A stretch of DNA of 6,091 nt from Limnohabitans sp. (GTDB lineage: Bacteria > Pseudomonadota > Gammaproteobacteria > Burkholderiales > Burkholderiaceae_C). Location of the stretch: the NCBI GenBank assembly GCA_024641725.1, contig JAHECM010000056.1, forward strand, positions 1-6,091, given 5' to 3'. Of this stretch, positions 1 to 6,091 are shown in pieces. The notes beneath the pieces were generated by a model. It saw nothing but the letters and a program-made list of their open reading frames with translations. It did no database searches and was not told where the DNA came from. The position numbers and the translations under genes are program-made. Position 1 is the first letter of the stretch. Each line of letters opens with the position of its first letter.

Positions 1-414
1 TCGATCAAGCGTCTGAAGGACATGAAGGCTCAGCAAGAAGTCGGCCTCGACAGCCTGAGCAAAAAAGAGCAACTGGTGTTCAAGCGCGAGATGGAAAAGC
101 TCGAAAAAGACATCGGCGGTATCCAGGACATGGCCACCTTGCCTGACGCCATCTTCGTGATCGACGTGGGTTACCACAAAATCGCCATCTCGGAAGCCAA
201 GAAGCTGGGCATCCCATTGATCGGTGTGGTCGACTCCAACCATTCGCCTGAAGGCATTGACTACATCATTCCTGGCAACGACGACTCGGCCAAGGCCGTG
301 GCACTGTACGCCCGTGGCATCGCTGACGCGATCATCGAAGGCCGTGCCAACGCCGTGAACGACGTGGTCCAGGCTGTGGCCGCCGAAGGTGCTGACGAAT
401 TCGTTGAAGCCTGA
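1..414 (+). CDS. rpsB: 30S ribosomal protein S2, C-terminal part (5' end outside window)
   Basis: The reading frame is open from base 1 (first residues SIKRLKDM) to a TGA stop at 412-414, giving the last 137 residues of a protein that is usually about 250 residues long. S2 binds the small ribosomal subunit between head and body and is needed late in 30S assembly, together with S1. The family is recognised from LPDAIFVIDVGYHKIAISEAKKLGIP and the following GVVDSNHSPEGIDYIIPGNDDS stretch, the conserved alpha/beta core of S2, and then the helical C-terminus. An internal ATG at 22 is not the start, because conserved S2 sequence continues upstream of it. The gene is first in the rpsB-tsf-pyrH-frr order. 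In E. coli, S2 represses its own operon through the mRNA leader; that leader lies outside this window. Confidence 0.98.
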   Translation, partial: SIKRLKDMKAQQEVGLDSLSKKEQLVFKREMEKLEKDIGGIQDMATLPDAIFVIDVGYHKIAISEAKKLGIPLIGVVDSNHSPEGIDYIIPGNDDSAKAVALYARGIADAIIEGRANAVNDVVQAVAAEGADEFVEA

Positions 415-459
415 GCCCCTAAGACTCGATGAAAGGGGCTTTTTTGGCCCCTTTTTTTT
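414..459 (+). terminator. rpsB-tsf intergenic terminator/attenuator with two competing hairpins
   Basis: Two GC-rich hairpins share the same central arm. Hairpin A pairs AGCCCCT (414-420) with AGGGGCT (434-440), has a 13-base loop, and is followed by Ts at 441-445. Hairpin B pairs AAAGGGGC (432-439) with GCCCCTTT (447-454), has a 7-base loop, and is followed by Ts to 459. Both have intrinsic-terminator shape, and they cannot form together because both use 434-439. Hairpin A starts on the last base of the rpsB stop codon, so a terminating ribosome could mask its left arm. The site probably lowers tsf and downstream transcription relative to rpsB, as partial termination does between these genes in E. 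coli; that role is inferred. Confidence 0.8.
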
Positions 460-492
460 AACCTGATTTGAATCTGATTACGGAGAATTGAA

Positions 493-1386
493 ATGGCAGC
501 TATTACTGCAAGCATGGTCGCTGAACTGCGCGCCAAAACCGATGCCCCCATGATGGAGTGCAAAAAAGCCCTGACCGAAGCCGAAGGCGACATGGCCAAG
601 GCCGAAGAGTTGTTGCGCGTCAAGTTGGGCACCAAGGCCGGCAAGGCCGCTTCGCGCGTGACCGCCGAAGGCGTGGTGACCAGTTTCGTCAACGGCACCA
701 CTGGCGCCATGATTGAAGTCAACTGCGAAACCGACTTCGTGACCAAGAACGACAGCTTTTTGGCTTTGGCCAATGCAGCGGCCCAATTGGTGGCAGAACA
801 CAACCCGGCTGACTTGGCTGCTTTGGGCGAACTGCCTTACAGCCAAGACGGCTTTGGCCCCACCCTCGAAGAAGTGCGCAAGGGCCTAATTGGCAAGATC
901 GGCGAGAACATGAGCTTTCGCCGCTTCAAGCGTGCGGCGGGTGCTGCCAAGATCGCCAACTACCTGCACGGCACCCGCATCGGTGTGTTGGTCGAATTTG
1001 ACGGCGACGAAACCGCTGCCAAAGACGTTGCCATGCACGTTGCAGCCATGAAGCCTGTGTCCTTGACCAGCGCTGAAGTGCCTGCTGAATTGATCGAAAA
1101 AGAGCGCTCGGTCGCAGCTGCCAAAGCGGCTGAGTCGGGCAAGCCTGCGGACATCGTGACCAAGATGGTCGAGGGCTCGGTTCAGAAATACCTGAAAGAA
1201 GTCTCTTTGTTCAACCAATCGTTCGTCAAAAACGACAAGCAAACGGTTGAGCAAATGCTCAAGGCGGCCAACACCACTGTGAAAGCGTTCACGCTGTATG
1301 TGGTGGGCGAGGGCATTGAGAAGAAGGTTGACGACTTCGCTGCCGAAGTGGCAGCCCAAGTGGCCGCTGCCCAAGCTGCAGCCTGA
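493..1386 (+). CDS. tsf: Translation elongation factor Ts
   Basis: EF-Ts is the cytoplasmic guanine-nucleotide exchange factor that releases GDP from EF-Tu so that it can reload with GTP. The product is 297 residues, a normal length for proteobacteria. Residues 1-50 form the UBA-like N-terminal domain (ITASMVAELRAKTDAPMMECKKAL), which contacts EF-Tu. The exchange motif TDFVTKNDSF follows at about 80-89, with Asp81 and Phe82 corresponding to the pair that disturbs the Mg2+ site of EF-Tu. The dimerisation/core domain and an alanine-rich C-terminal helix complete the protein. The start at ATG 493 is supported by GGAG at 482-485, seven bases upstream, and by the conserved MAAITA N-terminus. The gene lies 78 bases after rpsB, across the attenuator, and I see no convincing promoter of its own. 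Confidence 0.98.
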   Translation: MAAITASMVAELRAKTDAPMMECKKALTEAEGDMAKAEELLRVKLGTKAGKAASRVTAEGVVTSFVNGTTGAMIEVNCETDFVTKNDSFLALANAAAQLVAEHNPADLAALGELPYSQDGFGPTLEEVRKGLIGKIGENMSFRRFKRAAGAAKIANYLHGTRIGVLVEFDGDETAAKDVAMHVAAMKPVSLTSAEVPAELIEKERSVAAAKAAESGKPADIVTKMVEGSVQKYLKEVSLFNQSFVKNDKQTVEQMLKAANTTVKAFTLYVVGEGIEKKVDDFAAEVAAQVAAAQAAA

Positions 1387-1431
1387 TCCTTTGCTACCCC
1401 GCCACCGTTAAACTTTCACCCCAGATTGATC

Positions 1432-1437
1432 AAGGAG
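1432..1437 (+). promoter_or_regulatory. Shine-Dalgarno site that sets the pyrH start
   Basis: AAGGAG lies six bases before ATG 1444. An in-frame TTG at 1426 would place this site inside the coding region and add MIKEFR, residues not expected in UMP kinases, so ATG 1444 is the better start. A second ATG at 1450 is less well spaced. Confidence 0.85.
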
Positions 1438-1443
1438 TTCCGC

Positions 1444-2166
1444 ATGACCATGCCCCAGCCAGCCCACAAGCGCATTTTGCTCAAGCTGTCAGGGGAGGCC
1501 TTGATGGGGGACGACCAGTTCGGGATCAACCGTGCCACGATCGTGCGCATGGTCGAAGAAATCGCTGAAGTGACCCGTTTGGGTGTGGAAGTGGCGGTGG
1601 TGATCGGTGGCGGCAACATCTTTCGAGGTGTTGCCGGGGGGGCCGTTGGCATGGACCGTGCCACGGCCGACTACATGGGCATGCTGGCCACGGTGATGAA
1701 TTCGCTGGCGCTGGCCGATGCCATGGGCAAGGCCGGGTTGACCGCCCGTGTCATGTCGGCGATTGGCATTGACCAAGTGGTTGAGCCTTATGTCCGCCCC
1801 AAAGCCTTGCAATACCTCGAAGAGGGCAAGGTGGTGGTGTTTGCCGCAGGTACTGGCAACCCGTTTTTCACCACCGATACGGCCGCGGCTTTGCGCGGCG
1901 CAGAAATCGGTGCCGAAGTGGTGCTCAAGGCCACCAAGGTCGATGGTGTGTACACCGCTGACCCGAAAAAAGACCCCCACGCTACTCGCTACAGCCAACT
2001 CACGTTTGACGAGGCCATGTCGCAAAATCTGGGCATCATGGATGCCACCGCTTTTGCTTTGTGCCGTGACCAAAAATTGCCCATCAAGGTGTTCTCCATC
2101 TTCAAGAATGGCGCCTTGAAGCGTGTGGTCATGGGTGAAGACGAGGGCACTTTGGTGCATGTTTGA
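1444..2166 (+). CDS. pyrH: UMP kinase (uridylate kinase)
   Basis: This bacterial-type UMP kinase phosphorylates UMP to UDP with ATP, the step that feeds UTP, CTP and nucleotide sugars. In this family it is a hexamer of the amino-acid-kinase fold, usually activated by GTP and inhibited by UTP. The 240-residue product has the family length and all the main motifs: KLSGEAL at 14-20 and GGGNIFRG at 55-62 (phosphate binding), DRATADYMGMLA at 71-82 (UMP pocket), GTGNPFFTTD at 136-145, and KATKVDGVY at 162-170 (ATP side). The end DEGTLVHV is also typical. A good ribosome binding site fixes the start. The gene follows tsf by 57 bases and precedes frr by 24, so cotranscription is likely. A run of seven Gs lies at 1636-1642, and the frame is intact through it. 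Confidence 0.98.
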   Translation: MTMPQPAHKRILLKLSGEALMGDDQFGINRATIVRMVEEIAEVTRLGVEVAVVIGGGNIFRGVAGGAVGMDRATADYMGMLATVMNSLALADAMGKAGLTARVMSAIGIDQVVEPYVRPKALQYLEEGKVVVFAAGTGNPFFTTDTAAALRGAEIGAEVVLKATKVDGVYTADPKKDPHATRYSQLTFDEAMSQNLGIMDATAFALCRDQKLPIKVFSIFKNGALKRVVMGEDEGTLVHV

Positions 2167-2190
2167 GTTCATGTTTTCCGAAAGAGTCAT

Positions 2191-2751
2191 ATGACGATCG
2201 CAGACATCAAGAAAAACAGTGAAACCAAGATGGAGTTGTCCATCGCGGCCTTCAAAAACAATTTGACCAAGATCCGCACTGGCCGAGCCAATCCCGCTTT
2301 GCTGGACACCATCCATGTGGATTACTACGGCTCGCCCGTGCCCCTGTCCCAGGTGGCCAACGTGTCCTTGTTGGACTCGCGCACCATCAGCGTGCAGCCG
2401 TGGGAAAAAGGCATGGGTGCCAAGATCGAGAAGGCCATCCGTGAAAGCGATTTGGGTTTGAACCCGGCGTCAATGGGCGATTTGATCCGCGTGCCCATGC
2501 CACCCATGAGCGAAGAGCGTCGCAAAGAAATGACCAAACTGGTCCGCACCGAAGGCGAAAATGCCAAGATCGCCGTGCGCAATCTGCGCCGGGATGCCAA
2601 TGAATCGGTCAAAAAACTGGTCAAAGACAAAGAAGCTTCTGAAGACGATCAAAAGCGCACCGAAACCGAAGTGCAAAAATTGACTGACAAGCGGATCATT
2701 GAAATTGATCAGCTCGTGGCCGCCAAAGAGCAGGAAATTCTGGCCGTCTGA
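2191..2751 (+). CDS. frr: Ribosome recycling factor
   Basis: RRF acts with EF-G to split the post-termination ribosome and free the mRNA for another round. The product is 186 residues, one more than the E. coli protein. The long three-helix bundle (domain I) is formed by about 1-30 and 106-186. The beta-rich domain II lies between them, beginning at the hinge TGRANPALLDTIHVDYYG (30-47). Arg130 and Arg133 in AVRNLRRDAN match the arginines (129 and 132 in E. coli) that contact 23S rRNA. The conserved PPMSEERR is at 104-111. The start at ATG 2191 has only a weak AAAGAG (2181-2186) upstream, but the N-terminus aligns with the family. The gene closes the translation half of the cluster and is followed by a terminator. 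Confidence 0.98.
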   Translation: MTIADIKKNSETKMELSIAAFKNNLTKIRTGRANPALLDTIHVDYYGSPVPLSQVANVSLLDSRTISVQPWEKGMGAKIEKAIRESDLGLNPASMGDLIRVPMPPMSEERRKEMTKLVRTEGENAKIAVRNLRRDANESVKKLVKDKEASEDDQKRTETEVQKLTDKRIIEIDQLVAAKEQEILAV

Positions 2752-2752
2752 G

Positions 2753-2782
2753 TCGGATGGTTGCTTTGTCCTTCCAATCCGA
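2753..2782 (+). repeat. Imperfect hairpin just after frr
   Basis: TCGGATGG (2753-2760) can pair with CCAATCCGA (2774-2782), giving eight base pairs with one bulged A at 2776 and a 13-base loop. It starts two bases after the frr stop codon and is not followed by a T run, so it is not a terminator by itself. It could protect the 3' end of the upstream mRNA, or it could be chance. Its function is unknown. Confidence 0.45.
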
Positions 2783-2789
2783 TCTTCAG

Positions 2790-2812
2790 GGCCGCTTTTT
2801 GCGGCCTTTTTT
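2790..2812 (+). terminator. Rho-independent terminator between frr and cdsA
   Basis: GGCCGC (2790-2795) pairs perfectly with GCGGCC (2801-2806) around a TTTTT loop, and six Ts follow at 2807-2812. This is a compact classical terminator at the end of the rpsB-tsf-pyrH-frr unit. It ends only 12 bases before the cdsA start codon. Transcription of cdsA must therefore come from readthrough or from a promoter inside frr, and I see no good promoter there. Confidence 0.85.
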
Positions 2813-2824
2813 ACTGGGAAACCC

Positions 2825-3685
2825 ATGCTCAAACAAAGAGTGATCACCGCCTTGTTGCTGTTGGCGGTGTTTTTGCCAGCCCTGTTCGCCCAAGACAGCA
2901 TGCCTTTCATGGTCTTGACCCTGGTCTTGATCAGCGCTGGCGGTTGGGAGTGGGGGCGCCTCAATGGCTGTCAAGCTGTGAGCGCTTGGCTGGGTGGGGT
3001 GCTGTGCTTCGGTGTATGCCTTGCGGCGCTGGTGGCGGGGTGGACTGCGCAGGCGATGGGCGGTTTGTGGACCTTGGCCGGGGGGCTGTGGGTGTTGTTG
3101 GGGGCCTGGATGATCGGACGCGGGGTGTCCGCTTGGGGCACTTGGTCACGCTGGTTGCGCTGGATAGGTGGCTTGGCCTTGCTGGTGGTGGCTTGGTTGG
3201 CCATGGTGCAGGCCCATCGGCGTGGGGTGAATTTTTTGTTGTCGGTGTTGGTGCTGGTTTGGGCCGCAGATGTTTTTGCCTATTTTGCAGGGCGTGCTTG
3301 GGGGGGGCGTTGGGTCAAGGTCAAGCTGGCGGCGGCCATCAGCCCGGGCAAGAGCTGGGAAGGCGTATTTGGGGGCATGGTCGGCGTGTTGCTGGTGGCG
3401 ATGCTGTGGGTCACGGCGGACCAACGCTGGTCTTTGGCATCGGCCAGCTTGTTCAGCGTGTTGTGGGGACGGGGCGCGGGCTTTGCGCTCGTGGCCTTGC
3501 TGTTCATGACCGCCATGAGCGTGGTGGGCGACCTGGTGGAGTCCTTGGTCAAACGCAGCGCGGGTGCTAAGGACAGCTCCGCTTTGCTGCCTGGCCACGG
3601 CGGCGTGCTTGACCGCCTGGACGCTTTGTTGCCAGCCTTGCCTTTGGCCATGATGCTGGTCTCTTGGATAGAAATGCAGGCATGA
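2825..3685 (+). CDS. cdsA: Phosphatidate cytidylyltransferase (CDP-diacylglycerol synthase)
   Basis: CdsA is an inner-membrane enzyme that converts phosphatidic acid and CTP to CDP-diacylglycerol, the precursor of all major phospholipids. The 286-residue product is almost wholly hydrophobic, with several predicted membrane helices. The complete family signature spans 240-266 (SLVKR, then KD, then PGHGGVLDRLD), including the acidic residues that hold the catalytic metals. WAADVFAYFAGR and SPGKSWEG are also conserved. The frame is open further upstream, but that part overlaps frr. ATG 2825 gives the usual MLKQRVITALLLLA N-terminus, with a weak GGGA at 2816-2819. In related bacteria uppS lies directly upstream; here the terminator and frr do. 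The stop overlaps the dxr start by four bases. An eight-G run at 3300-3307 crosses the coding region without breaking it. Confidence 0.97.
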   Translation: MLKQRVITALLLLAVFLPALFAQDSMPFMVLTLVLISAGGWEWGRLNGCQAVSAWLGGVLCFGVCLAALVAGWTAQAMGGLWTLAGGLWVLLGAWMIGRGVSAWGTWSRWLRWIGGLALLVVAWLAMVQAHRRGVNFLLSVLVLVWAADVFAYFAGRAWGGRWVKVKLAAAISPGKSWEGVFGGMVGVLLVAMLWVTADQRWSLASASLFSVLWGRGAGFALVALLFMTAMSVVGDLVESLVKRSAGAKDSSALLPGHGGVLDRLDALLPALPLAMMLVSWIEMQA

Positions 3686-4887
3686 GTCCCATGAAATCAA
3701 AACAATGCATCACGGTGTTGGGTTCAACCGGGTCGATTGGCACCAACACACTGGACGTGCTGGCACGGCACCCCGAGCGCTTTGATGTCTATGCCTTGAC
3801 GGCGGCTCGCCAAGTGGAGCCCATGCTGAACCAATGCGCGAAGTTCAAACCACGCGTCGCCGTCATGGCGCAAGAGGATGCGGGACGCCAATTGGCCGAA
3901 CGCGTTCGGGCCGAAGGGCTGGCCACCGAGGTGCGCTGGGGCCAACAAGCCCTGGACGAGGTGTCCGCTGACCCCGAGGTGGATGCCGTCATGGCGGCCA
4001 TTGTGGGCGCTGCGGGCCTGTCACCGTGTCTGGCCGCCGCGCGGGCAGGCAAGCGTTTGTTGCTGGCCAACAAAGAAGCCTTGGTGGTGGGCGGCGAGGT
4101 TTTTTTGGCGGCTGTTCAGCAAGGTGGAGCGACCTTGTTGCCCATTGACAGTGAGCATTCTGCGATTTTTCAATCTCTGCCGGATAACCCCGGCACCTGG
4201 GCGCAGCGCATCGACAAAATCATCTTGACGGCCTCGGGTGGGCCATTTCGCAGCCGCGAAGTGGCCAGCTTGAAAGAAGTGACGCCTGAGCAGGCCTGCG
4301 CCCACCCCAATTGGGTGATGGGGCGTAAGATTTCAGTGGACTCGGCCACCATGATGAACAAGGCGCTGGAAGTGATTGAGGCGCGGTATTTGTTCGGTGT
4401 CACGCCCGAGCAGCTCGAAGTCGTCATCCACCCGCAAAGCATCATCCATTCGATGGTGCAGTACAAAGACAGCTCGGTCGTTGCACAACTGGGCACACCC
4501 GACATGCGGGTGCCCATTGCCTACGGCCTGAGCTGGCCAGAGCGCATGGCGTCAGGGGCCTCGACCTTGGATTTCAAAGCCCTTCCTGCCATGACTTTTG
4601 AGGCGATGGATGCACATGGACATCCGGAGCGCTTTCCGGGGCTGGCGCTGGCATGGCAAACCCTGGGCGCTCGACCGGGCAGTTGCGCCATTTTGAATGC
4701 TGCCAACGAAGTGGCCGTGGAGGCGTTCTTGAATCGCCAAATCCGGTTTGATCAAATTCATGGGGTCAACGAAGCCACGCTGGCTGCGCTGACCCTGGGT
4801 GCCCCCCAAACCCTCGACGACTTGATGGAAATTGACCGTCTGGGGCGCTTGCAAGCCAAGGCACAAGTGGCTCAGTGCTCGCGCTGA
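3682..4887 (+). CDS. dxr: 1-deoxy-D-xylulose-5-phosphate reductoisomerase
   Basis: Dxr (IspC), the fosmidomycin target, converts 1-deoxy-D-xylulose 5-phosphate to 2-C-methyl-D-erythritol 4-phosphate with NADPH, the committed step of the MEP isoprenoid pathway. The 401-residue product is full length (E. coli 398). GSTGSIG at 14-20 binds NADPH and LLANKEALV carries Lys131. Asp156 and Glu158 in DSEHSAIFQ are metal ligands. Ser185 (SGGPF), His208 (HPNW), and Ser221, Asn226, Lys227 and Glu230 in the SVDSATMMNKALEVIEA region complete the active site. ATG 3682 overlaps the cdsA stop as ATGA, suggesting translational coupling. ATG 3691, giving MKSKQCITVLG, is an equally plausible start, and a TTG at 3664 lies further inside cdsA and is less likely. 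The usual downstream partner, rseP, is missing here. Confidence 0.97.
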   Translation: MSPMKSKQCITVLGSTGSIGTNTLDVLARHPERFDVYALTAARQVEPMLNQCAKFKPRVAVMAQEDAGRQLAERVRAEGLATEVRWGQQALDEVSADPEVDAVMAAIVGAAGLSPCLAAARAGKRLLLANKEALVVGGEVFLAAVQQGGATLLPIDSEHSAIFQSLPDNPGTWAQRIDKIILTASGGPFRSREVASLKEVTPEQACAHPNWVMGRKISVDSATMMNKALEVIEARYLFGVTPEQLEVVIHPQSIIHSMVQYKDSSVVAQLGTPDMRVPIAYGLSWPERMASGASTLDFKALPAMTFEAMDAHGHPERFPGLALAWQTLGARPGSCAILNAANEVAVEAFLNRQIRFDQIHGVNEATLAALTLGAPQTLDDLMEIDRLGRLQAKAQVAQCSR

Positions 4888-5138
4888 TGTTTGTCAAGTT
4901 GGGGCGTTCGCAGGCGCTGTGTCGCCGCCATTTGGGGTTCTGATTTGCCCGTTCCTTGTGCTGTGTTCTGCAACTGCGCCGCGTGCCAACTGGGGTATTA
5001 TCTTTGGGCACGGTTTGGTCGGCTGTTTGACCCTTCAAAGGGGGCGGTTTCAGCAATACGCGCGTCTGACAAGGATGCGGTCTTGTTGGTTCTGCATCGG
5101 TTTATTGAGTTGAACCTGCCCAAACTTTCATCACGTCT
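4888..5138 (+). other. Gap between dxr and bamA with no recognisable gene (expected rseP position)
   Basis: These 251 bases occupy the place where relatives carry rseP (site-2 protease, about 450 residues). I translated all three forward frames and found neither the HExxH zinc motif nor any RseP-like N- or C-terminus. One frame, the same as dxr, stays open for 84 codons (4888-5139) and stops with TGA at 5140-5142, overlapping the bamA ATG as ATGA. It could start at TTG 4891 (83 residues, ending LNLPKLSSRL), but it has no ribosome binding site and resembles no family I know. A very short frame, ATG 4887 to TGA 4943 (18 residues), overlaps the dxr stop. TATTAT at 4996-5001 looks like a -10 box but lacks a good -35. 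The region may hold the bamA promoter or leader; this is a guess. Confidence 0.6.
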
Positions 5139-6091
5139 ATGACAGACAGATTCATTGCATCCATGACATTTCCCTCTATCCATCGACGCATTTGGCCCGC
5201 CACGGTGGCATTGTTGGCCTCCTTGACGCAGATCCATTCGGCTTGGGCGCTTGAACCCTTCACGGTGCGAGATATCCGCGTCGATGGCTTGCAACGCATT
5301 GAGGCTGGAACCGTTTTTGCATCCTTGCCCGTGAGGGTGGGGGACACTTTTTCAGACGAAAAAGGGGCCGCTGCCATTCGGGCCTTGTTTGCATTGGGCT
5401 TGTTCAAAGACGTGCGGCTGGAAACCCAAGGCGATGTGCTCGTGGTCGTGGTGGAGGAGCGCCCTTCGGTGGCTGCCCTGGAATTCGTGGGCCTCAAAGA
5501 ATTCGACAAAGATGTGCTGATCAAGGCGCTCAAAGAAGTGGGCCTGGCCGAGGGTCGCCCTTACGACAAAGCGCTGGCCGACAAGGCCGAGCAAGAGCTC
5601 AAGCGCCAATACATTGGCCGAAGCCTGTACGCCGCCCAAGTGGTGACCACTGCGACCCCGATTGACCGCAACCGTGTCAACCTGACCTTCACGATCACCG
5701 AGGGCGGACCTGCCAAAATCGCACAAATCCAGATCGTCGGTAACCAGGTTTTCTCCGAGTCAACCTTGCGTGACCAGTTCAACTTGGACACCGGTGGCTG
5801 GATGAGCTGGTACACCAAAGCCGATCGCTATTCCCGCACCAAGCTCAATGCCGATCTGGAGAGCCTGCGCTCGTATTATTTGGGGCGGGGCTTTTTGGAG
5901 TTCCGAATCGACTCGACCCAAGTGTCCATGTCGGCGGACAAGCAAGAAATGACCATCACCATCAACATCACAGAAGGCGAGCGCTTTGTGGTGTCGGGTG
6001 TCAAACTCGAGGGCAATTACCTCGACAAAGAAGACGAGTTCAAGGCCCAGGTCAAAATTTTGCCGGGTGAGCCCTACAACGCGGAGACCGT
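5139..6091 (+). CDS. bamA: Outer-membrane protein assembly factor BamA, N-terminal part (3' end outside window)
   Basis: BamA is the Omp85-family core of the BAM complex, which folds beta-barrel proteins into the outer membrane. The window shows 317 codons, with no stop before the edge, of a protein usually about 760-800 residues long. A Sec signal peptide ends at about residue 37 (basic HRR, hydrophobic ATVALLASL, then SAWA before LEPF). POTRA 1 spans about 41-109 (FTVRDIRVDGLQR to VVVVEERP), POTRA 2 110-190, POTRA 3 193-283 (IQIVGNQVF to ITEGERF), and POTRA 4 begins at 284 (VVSGVKLEGN). The remaining POTRA domain and the barrel lie downstream. Neither ATG 5139 nor ATG 5163 has a visible Shine-Dalgarno site. 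The second would give a more usual 29-residue signal peptide. An in-frame stop at 5106-5108 rules out earlier starts. Confidence 0.96.
   Translation, partial: MTDRFIASMTFPSIHRRIWPATVALLASLTQIHSAWALEPFTVRDIRVDGLQRIEAGTVFASLPVRVGDTFSDEKGAAAIRALFALGLFKDVRLETQGDVLVVVVEERPSVAALEFVGLKEFDKDVLIKALKEVGLAEGRPYDKALADKAEQELKRQYIGRSLYAAQVVTTATPIDRNRVNLTFTITEGGPAKIAQIQIVGNQVFSESTLRDQFNLDTGGWMSWYTKADRYSRTKLNADLESLRSYYLGRGFLEFRIDSTQVSMSADKQEMTITINITEGERFVVSGVKLEGNYLDKEDEFKAQVKILPGEPYNAET

Noticed and set aside
1489..2316. A 275-residue open frame on the minus strand opposite pyrH and the start of frr
   Set aside because: It lies antisense to two well-supported conserved genes, its residues show no recognisable domain, and long antisense frames are common in GC-rich coding DNA.
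2761..3570. A 269-residue plus-strand open frame overlapping cdsA in another frame
   Set aside because: It is glycine-rich shadow coding with no motif, and the cdsA frame carries the conserved residues.
3146..3700. A 184-residue minus-strand open frame opposite cdsA
   Set aside because: The translation is low-complexity His/Gln/Pro-rich sequence, as expected from the complement of a membrane-protein gene. CdsA on the plus strand has its full family signature.
4887..4943. An 18-residue frame overlapping the dxr stop as TGATG, considered as a remnant rseP start
   Set aside because: Its residues (MFVKLGRSQALCRRHLGF) do not resemble the RseP N-terminus, and it has no ribosome binding site.
4973..5001. 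A possible sigma-70 promoter for bamA with TATTAT at 4996-5001
   Set aside because: The bases 16-18 positions upstream (around 4973-4979) do not resemble TTGACA, and no extended -10 motif is present.
5111..5141. A possible sigma-E-like promoter (TGAACCT, then TCTATG) at the start of bamA
   Set aside because: The spacing is longer than usual, both boxes are imperfect, and the -10 element would overlap the first bamA ATG. It would work only if ATG 5163 is the start.

Overview
The window is a conserved housekeeping block, all on the + strand, from what is most likely a betaproteobacterium of the order Burkholderiales (Comamonadaceae-like). The order frr, cdsA, dxr, bamA is the betaproteobacterial one; in enterobacteria dxr precedes uppS and cdsA. 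Protein signatures such as the BamA N-terminus ALEPFTVRDIRV, the moderately high GC and the frequent TTG leucine codons fit a freshwater Comamonadaceae member. The family placement is inference from memory of related sequences, not from a search.

Layout: the 3' end of rpsB (ribosomal protein S2, 1-414); a terminator or attenuator region with two competing hairpins (414-459); tsf (EF-Ts, 493-1386); pyrH (UMP kinase, 1444-2166); frr (ribosome recycling factor, 2191-2751); a 73-base gap with an imperfect hairpin and a strong intrinsic terminator (2790-2812); cdsA (CDP-diacylglycerol synthase, 2825-3685); dxr (DXP reductoisomerase, 3682-4887), overlapping cdsA by four bases; a 251-base gap without a recognisable gene; and the 5' part of bamA (outer-membrane assembly factor, 5139 to the window end).

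The first four genes serve translation (S2, EF-Ts, RRF) and pyrimidine nucleotide supply (PyrH). The next group builds the envelope: CdsA makes the phospholipid precursor, Dxr commits carbon to isoprenoids (including the undecaprenyl carrier), and BamA inserts outer-membrane proteins.

The main oddity is what is absent. In the usual betaproteobacterial order, uppS lies between frr and cdsA, and rseP lies between dxr and bamA. Neither is present here, yet all flanking genes look intact. The two short gaps where they would be expected are the places worth a second look. I found no mobile element, CRISPR array, tRNA, rRNA or clearly novel system.
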